DNA of 56,688 nucleotides from Helcococcus sueciensis DSM 17243 (GTDB lineage Bacteria; Bacillota; Clostridia; Tissierellales; Peptoniphilaceae): NCBI RefSeq assembly GCF_000423145.1, contig NZ_AUHK01000011.1, positions 1 to 56,688 of the forward strand, read 5' to 3'. Shown piece by piece: positions 24,201 to 34,200 of this stretch (position 1 is its first letter; each line of letters starts with the position of its first letter). The notes under the pieces were generated by a model. It saw only the letters and a program-made list of their open reading frames with translations, ran no database searches and was not told where the DNA came from. The position numbers and the translations under genes were made by a program.

Positions 24201-26162
24201 ATGAAAAGAAAAAATATTATCGGAATTGACTTTTTAAGAGCGATAGCTATAATCGCTGTAATTATTTATCATATAAGCGTTAAAATTCTACCTGGAGGTT
24301 TTATCGGGGTGGATTTATTTTTCGTTATATCAGGTTATCTTCTAGCAAATTCGCTAGTTGGACAAGTGGCAAAAAAGGGAGATATAAAACTTTTCGATAA
24401 TATAAAAAAACGTATAAAAACTCTTTGGCCATTACTTTTTTTAGTTATATTTGTAGTTACAATATATTTAACTATTTTTAATAAACCAGTTTTGGAAGTA
24501 TCACATAAGGATATTATACCAGGACTTGGATTTATGAGTAACTGGTGGTTGATATTTAATAAAGTCGGATATTTTGATAGTTTTATTGCGAATCCATTTA
24601 AGCATTTATGGTATATTTCAGTTCTTGTTCAATCTACTATAATTATTATGATTTTATTTAAATTATCATATGTAATTTCTAAAGATAATAAGTTTTCATT
24701 ATTTAAGGTCTTAATGATTGGATTGATAATTACAAGCTTTGTATTATCACAAATATTTTATGACCCGCAAAATGTTTCAAGAGTATATTATGGAACTGAT
24801 ACTAGAATATATGAAATAGCATTAGGTGTATTGGGGTATTTATTTTATCCTATTGGAAAATTATCAAGACCTGAGAAAATTAATAGAAAAGAAAAAAGAA
24901 AATTTGCGAAAACGAGAGAAATATCAACAATTGCTTCAATAATTTCAGTCAGCATATTTATATACTGTATATTAAATGTATATGAATTTTATCCATGGAT
25001 ATATAGATTTGGGTTTATATTGTTTGCGATTAATTCACTTGTTTTATTATTAAGTATTGGTAATGAAAATAATTATTTATATAGTATAATTCGATTTATA
25101 CCTATTGGTATATTAGGGAAAATGTCATACAGTTTATATCTATGGCATTATCCAATACTATTACTATCTATCACCAAAAAAGAAGCAAATTCATCACCTA
25201 ATTTGACTTATACTATAATTAGACTTGTATTCATACTTATTATTTCATCTTTAACATATATATTTATTGAACAAAGAAATAAAGTACAATTTGAAGATAG
25301 AAATGATAGAAGAGCAAGACAAAATAGAAAAAATAAAAAGAGTATATTTAGTAACAAATTGATGATACCTTTTATGGCGATATTTGCGCTTGGAGTGTTT
25401 GGGGTAGCGATTCCATTTACATCAACTGCTTTTGTAGAAACATCATCTAATATCGCAGAAAACAAAAATAGTAATCAATCAAATGAATCATCAAATGAAG
25501 CTAATGAAGAAAATGTTAATATAGACAAAAATGATCCAAATACTATTATTTTGGATGGAAAAGAAAAGAAAAAAGAAGTAGAAAATAAAGAGAATAAAGA
25601 CAAAGAAAAAGAAGAAAGTTCAGAAGAAAATAAAGAGAATAAAGACAAAGAAAAAGAAGAAAGTTCAGAAGAAAATAATAGTGAATCTAAACCAAATTTA
25701 AAATATTCTCAGTTGGTATTAGTTGGAGATTCTCTAGGTGTAAATGTTGGTAATAGATTAAAAGAGTTATATCCTAATTCAATTACGGATGCTAAAATTA
25801 GTAGACAATTATATGATTCTATTGGAATTGTTGAATCTTATAGTGGATATGATTCAGAGAATACAGCCCTTATTATAATGCTGGGAACAAATGGATATTT
25901 TTCTGAAAGCAATTTGGAAGAATTAGTATCTTCATTTCCAAAATCCAAAAAATTAATTGTCAACATTAAATCGCAAATTGCATGGGAAGATTCATCAAAT
26001 AAAATTATTGCTGATTTTGCACAAAAAAATAAAAATACTGTTCTAATTGATTGGAATAGTTTGGCAACCCAACATCCAGAATATTTAGAGCCGGATAATA
26101 CACATCTAAATTATATGGGAGTTGATGCATTAATAAAGATGTTTGAAGAAGAACTTAGATAG
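24201..26162 (+). CDS. OatA-like membrane O-acyltransferase with SGNH domain
   Basis: 653-residue protein with an acyltransferase-3 membrane domain (about 1-350; GIDFLRAIAIIAVIIYH at the N-terminus, GFIGVDLFFVISGYLLA near 33) and a C-terminal extracellular SGNH-like domain. In the latter, block I is LVGDSLGVNVG near residue 508 (Ser nucleophile) and the Asp-His pair is DNTHLN near 632. A low-complexity linker (about 415-495) holds two perfect 15-residue repeats. Proteins with this plan O-acetylate MurNAc in peptidoglycan (lysozyme resistance) or modify wall polysaccharides; the former is likely but not certain. AGGAG lies upstream of the ATG. Confidence 0.88.
   Translation: MKRKNIIGIDFLRAIAIIAVIIYHISVKILPGGFIGVDLFFVISGYLLANSLVGQVAKKGDIKLFDNIKKRIKTLWPLLFLVIFVVTIYLTIFNKPVLEVSHKDIIPGLGFMSNWWLIFNKVGYFDSFIANPFKHLWYISVLVQSTIIIMILFKLSYVISKDNKFSLFKVLMIGLIITSFVLSQIFYDPQNVSRVYYGTDTRIYEIALGVLGYLFYPIGKLSRPEKINRKEKRKFAKTREISTIASIISVSIFIYCILNVYEFYPWIYRFGFILFAINSLVLLLSIGNENNYLYSIIRFIPIGILGKMSYSLYLWHYPILLLSITKKEANSSPNLTYTIIRLVFILIISSLTYIFIEQRNKVQFEDRNDRRARQNRKNKKSIFSNKLMIPFMAIFALGVFGVAIPFTSTAFVETSSNIAENKNSNQSNESSNEANEENVNIDKNDPNTIILDGKEKKKEVENKENKDKEKEESSEENKENKDKEKEESSEENNSESKPNLKYSQLVLVGDSLGVNVGNRLKELYPNSITDAKISRQLYDSIGIVESYSGYDSENTALIIMLGTNGYFSESNLEELVSSFPKSKKLIVNIKSQIAWEDSSNKIIADFAQKNKNTVLIDWNSLATQHPEYLEPDNTHLNYMGVDALIKMFEEELR
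25581..25670 (+). repeat. Two perfect 45-bp tandem repeats in the linker of the acyltransferase
   Basis: Units 25581-25625 and 25626-25670 are identical and are followed by 8 more matching bases. Each encodes ENKENKDKEKEESSE. The length is a multiple of three, so copy-number change alters only linker length. Confidence 0.95.
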
Positions 26163-26171
26163 GAGTAAGAA

Positions 26172-26924
26172 TTGATAGAAAATAAAATGATTGAAGAATA
26201 TATTCAAGAAAAATCGGAATATATTTTTAATAAATATATTTATTCTAAATTTCTTATGACAAAATATTATAAAAATTTTGGAACTCTAGAAGTTGAAAAA
26301 ATAAAAAAAGCATATGACTTATTTACTCTAGACAAAAAAATAGAATATAAATTCATATCTGAAGCTGTGGGAGAAAGGCTCAATGAGAGCTTTGCCCAGG
26401 CTGAGGCTGCATATGAATATAAGGATGCTATGAGACAAATAAAAAGATTAAATATTAGAAATAGATTTTCTGAAAAGAATTTTGAAATATTAAATCACAT
26501 AATAGATCAGGATATAAGAGACAAGATTAAGAAAATTATAAGGAATATTGATCCTATATTAAATTTAAATACTGATACTAGTTCTGAATATAATGATTTT
26601 ATAGCAGATATGAAAGATTCTAAATTTGATAATATCGAAGAATATATAAAGACATCAGAGCTTTATGAAGAAGAAAATAGTAAAGATATTGCAGAAAATA
26701 TAGACTATAAAGAATTAGAAAAGCATATAAAGAAATTATCATTAAAAAATAGTAAGATGAAATCAGAATTTCCATTTACTTTTGAAGAAGTATTAATGTC
26801 ACAAGAAAAAATCGATTTTAAGAAGGAAGAGCTTAAGAAACAAATAGATGTAACAAATAAAGCTTTTGATAGATTAAATCAATATTATATAATGACTAAA
26901 GACGAAGGAAATTGGATAAGTTAA
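26172..26924 (+). CDS. Hypothetical protein, helical, upstream of suf
   Basis: 250-residue, highly charged, mainly helical protein without signal peptide or membrane segment. Start is TTG 26172, because AGGAG lies 6 nt upstream; ATG at 26187 is the alternative. It begins 9 nt after the acyltransferase stop, so both are probably one transcript. A central part (SFAQAEAAYEYKDAMRQIKR, near residues 71-90) suggests an alpha-helical bundle. Not recognised; it may be lineage-specific. No catalytic motif seen. Confidence 0.6.
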   Translation: MIENKMIEEYIQEKSEYIFNKYIYSKFLMTKYYKNFGTLEVEKIKKAYDLFTLDKKIEYKFISEAVGERLNESFAQAEAAYEYKDAMRQIKRLNIRNRFSEKNFEILNHIIDQDIRDKIKKIIRNIDPILNLNTDTSSEYNDFIADMKDSKFDNIEEYIKTSELYEEENSKDIAENIDYKELEKHIKKLSLKNSKMKSEFPFTFEEVLMSQEKIDFKKEELKKQIDVTNKAFDRLNQYYIMTKDEGNWIS

Positions 26925-26971
26925 AATTTTATACAAATCCATACTAAATTAGTAAAGATTAAGGAGAGGAA

Positions 26972-27721
26972 ATGTTAGAAATAAAAAATTTACACGCTAG
27001 TGTTGAAGATAGAGAAATACTAAAAGGGATTAATCTTAAGATTAATAAGGGAGAGATTCATGTAATTATGGGACCAAATGGTTCAGGTAAATCTACACTT
27101 ACAAAAGTAATTATGGACCATCCAGATTATGAGGTTACAGAGGGTGAGATTATTTTTGAGGGTCAAGATATATCTGATGAATCAACAGATAAAAGAGCGA
27201 AACTTGGATTATTCCTTTCATTCCAAAATCCAGAAGAGGTAGAAGGTGTAAGTGTCGAAAATTTCCTACGTACAGCTCAAATTAATCTTACTGGTGAAAA
27301 GCCAAAATTATTAGAATTTAGAAGAAATTTAAATAAGGAATTAGAAGAATTAGAATTCGATAAAGATTATGCAAATAGATATTTAAATGTAGGATTTTCA
27401 GGTGGAGAAAAGAAAAAAAGCGAAATTCTACAGATGAAAATGTTAGATCCTAAATTAATTATGCTTGATGAAACAGATTCAGGACTTGATGTGGATGCTA
27501 CAAAGATTGTATCAAGAGAAGTAGAAGCATTTTTAAATGAAGAAAAATCAGCGATTATAATTACACATCATAGCTCAATACTTGAATCAATTAAACCTGA
27601 TTATGTACACATAATGATTGATGGAAATCTAATAAAGACTGGAGATGCATCTTTAATTGATGAAATTGAAAGAGATGGTTATAAAAACTATAGAAACTCA
27701 GAAGAGGTAAATAATGACTAG
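26972..27721 (+). CDS. sufC: Fe-S cluster assembly ATPase SufC
   Basis: 249-residue ABC-type ATPase, partner of SufB-SufD in the Fe-S scaffold complex. Walker A GPNGSGKST at residues about 35-43, signature FSGGEKKKSEILQM near 143 and Walker B LIMLDETDSGLD near 164-174; the ETDSGLD sequence is typical of SufC. GGAGAGG precedes the ATG. Its end overlaps the sufB start by 8 nt. It opens a sufCBDSU operon. Confidence 0.97.
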   Translation: MLEIKNLHASVEDREILKGINLKINKGEIHVIMGPNGSGKSTLTKVIMDHPDYEVTEGEIIFEGQDISDESTDKRAKLGLFLSFQNPEEVEGVSVENFLRTAQINLTGEKPKLLEFRRNLNKELEELEFDKDYANRYLNVGFSGGEKKKSEILQMKMLDPKLIMLDETDSGLDVDATKIVSREVEAFLNEEKSAIIITHHSSILESIKPDYVHIMIDGNLIKTGDASLIDEIERDGYKNYRNSEEVNND

Positions 27722-29120
27722 AGAAAAAACACATGTAGAAGATATTGATAGAGGTGTTTTTGATAAGAAAAATGCATTTGAGTATTCAAAAATTTCAGAA
27801 AAAGGATTGACAGAGTCTATTGTAAGAATGATTTCTGAAGAAAAAAATGAACCAGAATGGATGCTACAAAAGAGACTTGAAGCTATGAAACTATTTTATG
27901 AGATAGATAATCCAATTTGGGGACCGGATTTATCTGAAGTAGTTATCGATGATATTACTCTATATGTAAAGCCGAAATCTAAAGAGGAAAATAATTGGGA
28001 TAATTTACCAGACGACATAAAGCAGACTTTTTATGATTTAGGATTACCAGATGCAGAAATCAAGGCGTTAGCAGGTATTTCAGCTCAATATGATTCTGAA
28101 GTGGTATATCATAGTGTAAAAAACTATCTAAAAGAAATGGGTGTTATATATATTAATATGGATGAAGCTGTCCATAAATATCAACATTTAGTAAAAAAAT
28201 GGTTTGGTACAGCAGTTGAACCAACATTACACAAATATTCAGCATTACATTATGCCGTTTGGTCAGGGGGATCATTTGTATATGTTCCTAAGGGACAATA
28301 TGTAGATATTCCAATACAATCATATTTTAGATTAAATGCACCAGGAGCAGGTCAATTTGAACATACATTCATTTATGTAGAAGAAGGAGCTTATGTTCAC
28401 TATATAGAAGGTTGTTCTGCACCAAAATACAATGTAGTTAATGTACATGCTGGAGCAGTAGAACTATTTGTAAGAGAAGGGGCTCATTTAAGATATTCTA
28501 CGATAGAAAACTGGTCAAAGAATATGTACAATCTAAATACAAAAAGAGGAATAGTTTGGAAAGATGCACATCTTGAATGGGTATCAGGCTCATTTGGATC
28601 AAGAGTTTCCATGCTTTATCCTGCTTCTATTCTTATTGGAGAGAATGCAAAATCTGATTTTACTGGTATTTCATTTGCTAATGATGGACAAATACTAGAC
28701 AATGGAGCTAAATCAATTCATGCAGCTCCAAATACTTATTCTACAATCAATGCAAGATCCATTTCCAAAGGTGGTGGAGAATGTGTATATAGAGGACTAG
28801 TTCATTTTAAAGAGAATTCAAAAGGGTCAAAAGCAAATGTAAACTGTGAATCACTTATGATTGATAGTGAATCAGTATCAGATACTATACCTGTTATGAT
28901 TATAGAAAATGATGATGTTGATTTAGGTCATGAAGCTAAGATAGGAAGAATCGATGATACAAAGATTTTCTATTTGATGAGTAGAGGGATTTCGGAAGAA
29001 GATGCTAAAGCTATGCTTGTTCGTGGTTTTGCAGAACCTATTGCTAAAGAACTTCCTATGGAATATGCAGTTGAAATGAATAATTTAATCAATTTAGAAC
29101 TAATTGGATCTATAGGTTAG
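27714..29120 (+). CDS. sufB: Fe-S cluster assembly scaffold SufB
   Basis: 468-residue SufB. Beta-helix core stretches such as AVWSGGSFVYVPKGQYVDIPIQ near residue 180, HYIEGCSAPKY near 225 and the conserved Cys in GGGECVYRGLVHF near 358 are present; the C-terminal RGISEEDAKAMLVRGF near 423 is shared with SufD. It is the main scaffold on which clusters are built with SufC2 and SufD. Overlaps sufC by 8 nt and is followed by sufD 8 nt later. Confidence 0.97.
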   Translation: MTREKTHVEDIDRGVFDKKNAFEYSKISEKGLTESIVRMISEEKNEPEWMLQKRLEAMKLFYEIDNPIWGPDLSEVVIDDITLYVKPKSKEENNWDNLPDDIKQTFYDLGLPDAEIKALAGISAQYDSEVVYHSVKNYLKEMGVIYINMDEAVHKYQHLVKKWFGTAVEPTLHKYSALHYAVWSGGSFVYVPKGQYVDIPIQSYFRLNAPGAGQFEHTFIYVEEGAYVHYIEGCSAPKYNVVNVHAGAVELFVREGAHLRYSTIENWSKNMYNLNTKRGIVWKDAHLEWVSGSFGSRVSMLYPASILIGENAKSDFTGISFANDGQILDNGAKSIHAAPNTYSTINARSISKGGGECVYRGLVHFKENSKGSKANVNCESLMIDSESVSDTIPVMIIENDDVDLGHEAKIGRIDDTKIFYLMSRGISEEDAKAMLVRGFAEPIAKELPMEYAVEMNNLINLELIGSIG

Positions 29121-29128
29121 GAGGGGAA

Positions 29129-30160
29129 ATGACTAGTGTAAATAGATTGCCTCATCTGACTTGGAGAGAAACGGGAGCAAATGAGGTCTTTATAGACGAT
29201 ATTAAAATTGAGAAAATAATTTTCAAATCAGATGAAAGATTAAAGACAAGTAAAGAATTTATTGAACAGTTTGATGAAGAATTTGGTGTATCAAAAGAAA
29301 TTATTGAATTAAATAAAGAATATCAAAATTATGATGAATATTTTGAATTTTCTGGAAATGAAGAAGTAAAGAGAGAATTTCATTTAGTTGAAAATCAAAA
29401 TATTTTAAATGATGCACAAAATATATTTGTAAAAGAAGGAGCGGATGCGACTTTAATTTTAGATTATAAATCAGATGAAGAGATAGAAGCTTTTAGAAAT
29501 TCAGTAATAAGAATAAAAGCTCAAAAGAATTCTAAACTACAAATTGTACTTGTTCAAAGATTAAATCATAAATCAAAATCATTTATTTCTATGGTTTCAG
29601 AATTGGAAGAAGATGCACATGTTCAACTTGTACAAGTAGAAATTGGATCTTTAAAATCATATTTGAACTATAAAGCATTTATAAATGGTGAAAAAGCAGA
29701 ATCAGATATTAAAACGGCATATTTTGTAGATGATGAAAGATATTTAGATATCAACTATTTAATAGTTCATAGAGATAGAGAAACAAGATCGGATATGCTT
29801 GTAAATGGTGTGCTTAAAGATAAGGCTGAAAAAAGATTTGCTGGAACTCTTGATTTTAAGAGAGGAAGTACATTGTCTGAAGGTAGTGAAGAAGAGTTTG
29901 TGACAATGTTAGATCCTACTGTAAAAAATAGAGCGATACCTATTTTACTTGCAAGAGAAGATAATATTGTAGGCCTTCATGCTGCTTCTGCTGGAAGAAT
30001 TGATAAAGATATGTTATTTTATATTACATCAAGAGGATTTAATCAAAACGAAGCTAAGAGAATAATTATAGAATCAAAAATAAAGCCTATATTAGATTAT
30101 ATAGATGATGAAAAACTAGCAAATGAAATTCTTGAAGAAATAAGAGAAAGGATTAATTAA
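29129..30160 (+). CDS. sufD: Fe-S cluster assembly protein SufD
   Basis: 343-residue SufD, the second beta-helix subunit of SufBC2D. The C-terminal part contains the shared core: FKRGSTLSEGSEEE near 248, VGLHAASAGRIDKDMLFYITSRG near 287 and NEAKRIIIESKI near 312. The N-terminal third is divergent, as usual for SufD in Firmicutes. AGGAGG precedes ATG 29129. Spacing to sufS is 9 nt. Confidence 0.93.
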   Translation: MTSVNRLPHLTWRETGANEVFIDDIKIEKIIFKSDERLKTSKEFIEQFDEEFGVSKEIIELNKEYQNYDEYFEFSGNEEVKREFHLVENQNILNDAQNIFVKEGADATLILDYKSDEEIEAFRNSVIRIKAQKNSKLQIVLVQRLNHKSKSFISMVSELEEDAHVQLVQVEIGSLKSYLNYKAFINGEKAESDIKTAYFVDDERYLDINYLIVHRDRETRSDMLVNGVLKDKAEKRFAGTLDFKRGSTLSEGSEEEFVTMLDPTVKNRAIPILLAREDNIVGLHAASAGRIDKDMLFYITSRGFNQNEAKRIIIESKIKPILDYIDDEKLANEILEEIRERIN

Positions 30161-30169
30161 TACATTATT

Positions 30170-31381
30170 ATGGATATATCACGAATAAGAGAAGACTTTC
30201 CATTTTTTAAAAATAATAAAGATATTGTATATTTAGATACTGCAGCAACATCTCAAAAACCTAAGTCTGTAATTGAATCGCAAAATGAATATTATACTTA
30301 TTTTAATGCGAATGCTAATCGTGGTATATACAATCTTTCTATGAAATCTACAGAAGCTTTAGAAAATACTAGAAAAAAAGTAGCGAAATTTATAAATGCA
30401 GAAAGTGAAAAAAATATAGTATTTACAAAATCAGCTACAGAAGCATTAAATATAATTGCTTATAGTTATGGTTTAAATAATCTAAAAGAAGGCGATGAAA
30501 TTTTGATTTCTATAGCTGAGCATCATGCAAATTTAGTTACTTGGCAGTATGTAGCAAAAAAAACTAAAGCAAAATTAAGATATTTTTATTTAGATGAAAA
30601 TTTAAATATTGATATTGAAGATTACAAATCAAAAATAAATGAAAATACTAAAATAGTTGCATTTACTGGAGCTTCAAATGTACTTTCATTTAAAGTAGAT
30701 ATAGATAAAATGGTGAAGATAGCAAAAAAAGTTGGAGCAATCACAGTAGTTGACGGTGCCCAATTAATATCGCATAAAAAAGTGAATGTAAAATCTTTTG
30801 GTTGTGATTTCTTTGTATTTTCAGGACATAAGATGTATTCTCTTCAAGGTGTAGGAGTTTTATATGGAAAAGATGCTCTATTAAATGGAATGAATCCATT
30901 TTTATATGGAGGAGATATAATAGAATACGTACATGAAAATTATACGAGTTTTATTAAAAGTCCACACAAATTTGAAGCGGGAACACAAAATATTTCTGCT
31001 ATTAGATCTTTATCTAAAGCGATAGACTATATAGAAGAAATAGGAATTGAAAATATTGAAAAAAGAGAACAAATTTTAGTAGACTATCTACTAGAAAAGA
31101 TAAAAGAATTAGATTTTATAGAAATTTATTATCCGGAGGATGGCGATGGTACAAATATTCCATTCAATATAAAAAGTGTGCATCCTCATGATGTAGCACA
31201 GATACTTGATTTTCATAATATTGATATCAGGGTTGGTCATCATTGTGCTCAACCGCTTCATAGATATTTAGGATTAAATAGTTCGTGTAGAGCGTCAATC
31301 GCCTTTTACAATACTTATGAAGAAATAGATAAATTTATAGATTCTCTATATAAAGTAAAGGAAGTTTTCTATGGAAATTAA
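30170..31381 (+). CDS. sufS: Cysteine desulfurase SufS
   Basis: 403-residue group II cysteine desulfurase, supplying persulfide sulfur to SufU. N-terminal YLDTAATSQKPKSVI near 21, PLP-binding HHANLVTWQ near 123, TVVDGAQLISHKKV near 195, the Schiff-base Lys in FSGHKMYSLQG near 221 and the catalytic Cys in NSSCRASIAFYNT near 374. Its end overlaps the sufU start by 11 nt, in line with the SufS-SufU sulfur relay. Confidence 0.96.
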   Translation: MDISRIREDFPFFKNNKDIVYLDTAATSQKPKSVIESQNEYYTYFNANANRGIYNLSMKSTEALENTRKKVAKFINAESEKNIVFTKSATEALNIIAYSYGLNNLKEGDEILISIAEHHANLVTWQYVAKKTKAKLRYFYLDENLNIDIEDYKSKINENTKIVAFTGASNVLSFKVDIDKMVKIAKKVGAITVVDGAQLISHKKVNVKSFGCDFFVFSGHKMYSLQGVGVLYGKDALLNGMNPFLYGGDIIEYVHENYTSFIKSPHKFEAGTQNISAIRSLSKAIDYIEEIGIENIEKREQILVDYLLEKIKELDFIEIYYPEDGDGTNIPFNIKSVHPHDVAQILDFHNIDIRVGHHCAQPLHRYLGLNSSCRASIAFYNTYEEIDKFIDSLYKVKEVFYGN

Positions 31382-31799
31382 TCAAATATATACAGAGCTC
31401 ATTCGTGAACATAGCATGGAGTCTGAAAATAAAAAGGAATTAAAAGATAGGACAGATCATCATATGGGAATAAATCCATCATGTGGTGATGAGCTTGAAA
31501 TAAGTATTAAATTAAATGGTGATATAATAGAAGATGCTTCATATACAGGAATGGGATGTGCAATTTCACAAGCGTCAGCATCCATGATGATTGATGTAAT
31601 CAAAGGTAAGACAGTAAAAGAAGCAAAAGAAGCAATAGAAGTTTTTTTGAAGATGATAAAAAGTGAAATAGAAGATGAAGATGATTTATTGATATTAGAA
31701 GACGCAGCTATTTTAGAGAGTATTTCAAAACTTCCACAAAGAGTAAAATGTGCAGTACTTTCTTGGAGAACTTTAGAAGAGATTTTATCAAATAAATAA
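31371..31799 (+). CDS. sufU: SufU sulfur-transfer protein
   Basis: 142-residue SufU, a zinc-containing IscU-like protein that takes sulfur from SufS in Gram-positives. The three Cys ligands are visible: NPSCGDE near residue 38, GMGCAISQAS near 63 and RVKCAVLSW near 127; the Asp of CGD is also a zinc ligand. The 18-20-residue insertion between the second and third Cys that distinguishes SufU from IscU is present. It overlaps sufS and ends 10 nt before a fucosidase gene. Confidence 0.95.
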   Translation: MEINQIYTELIREHSMESENKKELKDRTDHHMGINPSCGDELEISIKLNGDIIEDASYTGMGCAISQASASMMIDVIKGKTVKEAKEAIEVFLKMIKSEIEDEDDLLILEDAAILESISKLPQRVKCAVLSWRTLEEILSNK

Positions 31800-31809
31800 A
31801 GAGAATAAA

Positions 31810-34158
31810 ATGAAAAAAAATAAGGATTATCTATTAAAATATAATTTACCAGCAGAAAAGTCATATAAGGGATGGGAAAGTCAAGCTTTACCACTTGGAA
31901 ATGGCGAAATTGGAAATATGATTTATGGTTTAATTGGAGAAGAAATTATTCAATTTAACGAAAAATCATTGTGGTCTGGAGGACCTAGACCTGATGAAAC
32001 TGATTATAATGGTGGTAATTATAAAAATAGATATCCTTTTTTATTTGAAATTAGAAAAAAACTTTCAGAAGGAAATTATGAAGATGCTAAAGATTTAGCA
32101 GAGGAGAAATTAATTGGTCCAAATAGTGAAAAATTTGGAAAATATTTGTCATTTGGAGAATTAAAAATTGATTTTATTAATCAATTTAAAATTATTGAAG
32201 AAACAGAAAAGTTTTTACGAGTGTTAAATATTAGTGAAGCGATCCATAAAACTAGTTATATTCAGAAAAGTATAGAATACATAAGAGAAAGTTTTGTTTC
32301 ATATGTAGATGATGTTTCCGTAACAAAAATAGAGTCTTTGTATAATGGGGAAAAGATAAAAAAATTAGATTTTGATTTAGATTTTGAAATAACAAATAGA
32401 ATTCTTATAAATGAAAATTATGAAAAATCAGATTATAAAATATATACAAAGATAGTTAATAGAGATTCAATATATTTATCAGGTTATGTTAAAGATAATG
32501 AACTAAAGTTTGGAACATTAGTGAAGATTAAAACTGATGGAAAAATTAATATTATAAATGAAAAATTAAGAATTACAGATGCTTCAACAGCTGTATTAGT
32601 GTTTACAGCTAAGACAGATTACGCATTAAACCCTAGTACAAATTATAGGAAAAAGAATTTTGATATTGAAAAAGAAGTTTTTGAAATAGTTGGAAAAGCT
32701 TTTGAATATAGTTATGAAGCTCTTAAAAATAGACATATTGAAGATTATAAGAAGCTATTTAATAGAGTAAAATTAGAGATTCCTGAAGGAAGTTATTTAC
32801 AAGAATTATTATTCCAATATGGAAGATATCTATTGATTTCTTCATCAAGACCTGGAGAAAATCATCTTCCAGCAAATTTACAAGGAGTATGGAATTCTAT
32901 AGATAATCCAGCATGGAATAGTGATTACCATTTAAATGTAAATTTACAGATGAATTATTGGCCAGCATATATTACAAATCTAGTAGAAACAGTTGAGCCA
33001 TTGAATCAATACATTGATAGTCTTAGATATTATGGAAGAATCGCAGCAAAAGAATATGCGAATATTGTATCTGAACAAGGTGAAGAAAATGGTTGGCTTG
33101 TACACACTCAAAATAATATATTTGGTTGGACTGCACCTGGATGGGATTTTTACTGGGGTTGGGCACACACATCGAATGCTTGGATAATGCAAAATATATA
33201 TGATGGATATAATTTTACTTTAGATAAAATATATCTTAAAGAAAAAATTTATCCTATATTAAAAGAAACTGTAAAATTCTGGAACTCATATTTAATTTAT
33301 GATGAAAACTCTGATAGATATGTTGCAACACCTTCTTACTCTCCAGAGCATGGTGGAATATCTATTGGAAATACTTATGATCAAAGTCTTGTTTATCAAC
33401 TATTTAAAGATTTTATAGAAGCTTATGAAATCGTAGAGGATAGTGATTATATAATTGAGGAAGTGAAAGATAAATTTATAAAATTAAAACCTTTATCAAT
33501 CACTAAAGATGGGAAGATAAAAGAATGGTATGAAGAAGATGAGATTTCATTTGATAAATCTAAAATTGAGAAAGAACATCGACATGCTTCTCATCTAGTT
33601 GGTCTATATCCTGGAGAAATTTTTACGGAAGATGAACATTTTGAAGCTGCAAAAAATTCATTAAATGATAGGGGAGATTTTGGAACGGGATGGTCAAAGG
33701 CTAATAAGATTAATCTTTGGGCTAGGCTCTATGATGGGAATAGAGCATTTATACTTATTCAAAATATGATTAAAGAATCTATACTTGAAAATTTATTTGA
33801 TACACATCCACCATTTCAAATTGACGGAAATTTTGGTCTTACAAGTGCCATAGCAGAAATGCTTATTCAATCACATAATAATAAAATTATATTACTTCCT
33901 GCACTTCCTGATAAATGGCATACAGGTGAGTTTAGAGGTTTGCGTGCAAGAGGAGGTTTTATAGCTTCTTGTAAATGGGAAAATAATAAAGTAAATTATG
34001 TTAAAATTGAATCTACTAAGGATTCAAAATTAAATTTATTATTAGAAGATATAGAATCATTTGTGATAAATTTAAATAGTAAATTGATAGAGAATAATTT
34101 TGAAGATATAAAAATTAGTTTAAAAAAATACGATATATTAGAATTTTATAAAAAATAA
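31810..34158 (+). CDS. Glycoside hydrolase family 95 protein (alpha-L-fucosidase type)
   Basis: 782-residue GH95 enzyme, a family of inverting alpha-1,2-L-fucosidases and some alpha-L-galactosidases. The N-terminal PLGNGEIGNMIYG and NEKSLWSGGPRP (near 23-60) are typical. Catalytic-region motifs are HLNVNLQMNYWPAY near residue 375 (two Asn), ATPSYSPEHGG near 510 (Glu, general acid) and PFQIDGNFGLTSAI near 672 (Asp). No signal peptide, so it is cytoplasmic and would act on imported short fucosides. It begins 10 nt after sufU without a strong ribosome binding site and is probably cotranscribed with suf, which is unusual. Confidence 0.85.
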   Translation: MKKNKDYLLKYNLPAEKSYKGWESQALPLGNGEIGNMIYGLIGEEIIQFNEKSLWSGGPRPDETDYNGGNYKNRYPFLFEIRKKLSEGNYEDAKDLAEEKLIGPNSEKFGKYLSFGELKIDFINQFKIIEETEKFLRVLNISEAIHKTSYIQKSIEYIRESFVSYVDDVSVTKIESLYNGEKIKKLDFDLDFEITNRILINENYEKSDYKIYTKIVNRDSIYLSGYVKDNELKFGTLVKIKTDGKINIINEKLRITDASTAVLVFTAKTDYALNPSTNYRKKNFDIEKEVFEIVGKAFEYSYEALKNRHIEDYKKLFNRVKLEIPEGSYLQELLFQYGRYLLISSSRPGENHLPANLQGVWNSIDNPAWNSDYHLNVNLQMNYWPAYITNLVETVEPLNQYIDSLRYYGRIAAKEYANIVSEQGEENGWLVHTQNNIFGWTAPGWDFYWGWAHTSNAWIMQNIYDGYNFTLDKIYLKEKIYPILKETVKFWNSYLIYDENSDRYVATPSYSPEHGGISIGNTYDQSLVYQLFKDFIEAYEIVEDSDYIIEEVKDKFIKLKPLSITKDGKIKEWYEEDEISFDKSKIEKEHRHASHLVGLYPGEIFTEDEHFEAAKNSLNDRGDFGTGWSKANKINLWARLYDGNRAFILIQNMIKESILENLFDTHPPFQIDGNFGLTSAIAEMLIQSHNNKIILLPALPDKWHTGEFRGLRARGGFIASCKWENNKVNYVKIESTKDSKLNLLLEDIESFVINLNSKLIENNFEDIKISLKKYDILEFYKK

Positions 34159-34200
34159 AATCATACGATTTATAATTTAATAAATCGTATGATTTTTTAT
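34157..34200. terminator. Bidirectional terminator between GH95 and the minus-strand genes
   Basis: AAAATCATACGATTTAT / ATAAATCGTATGATTTT, 17-bp stem with A- and T-tracts on both sides. Confidence 0.9.
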
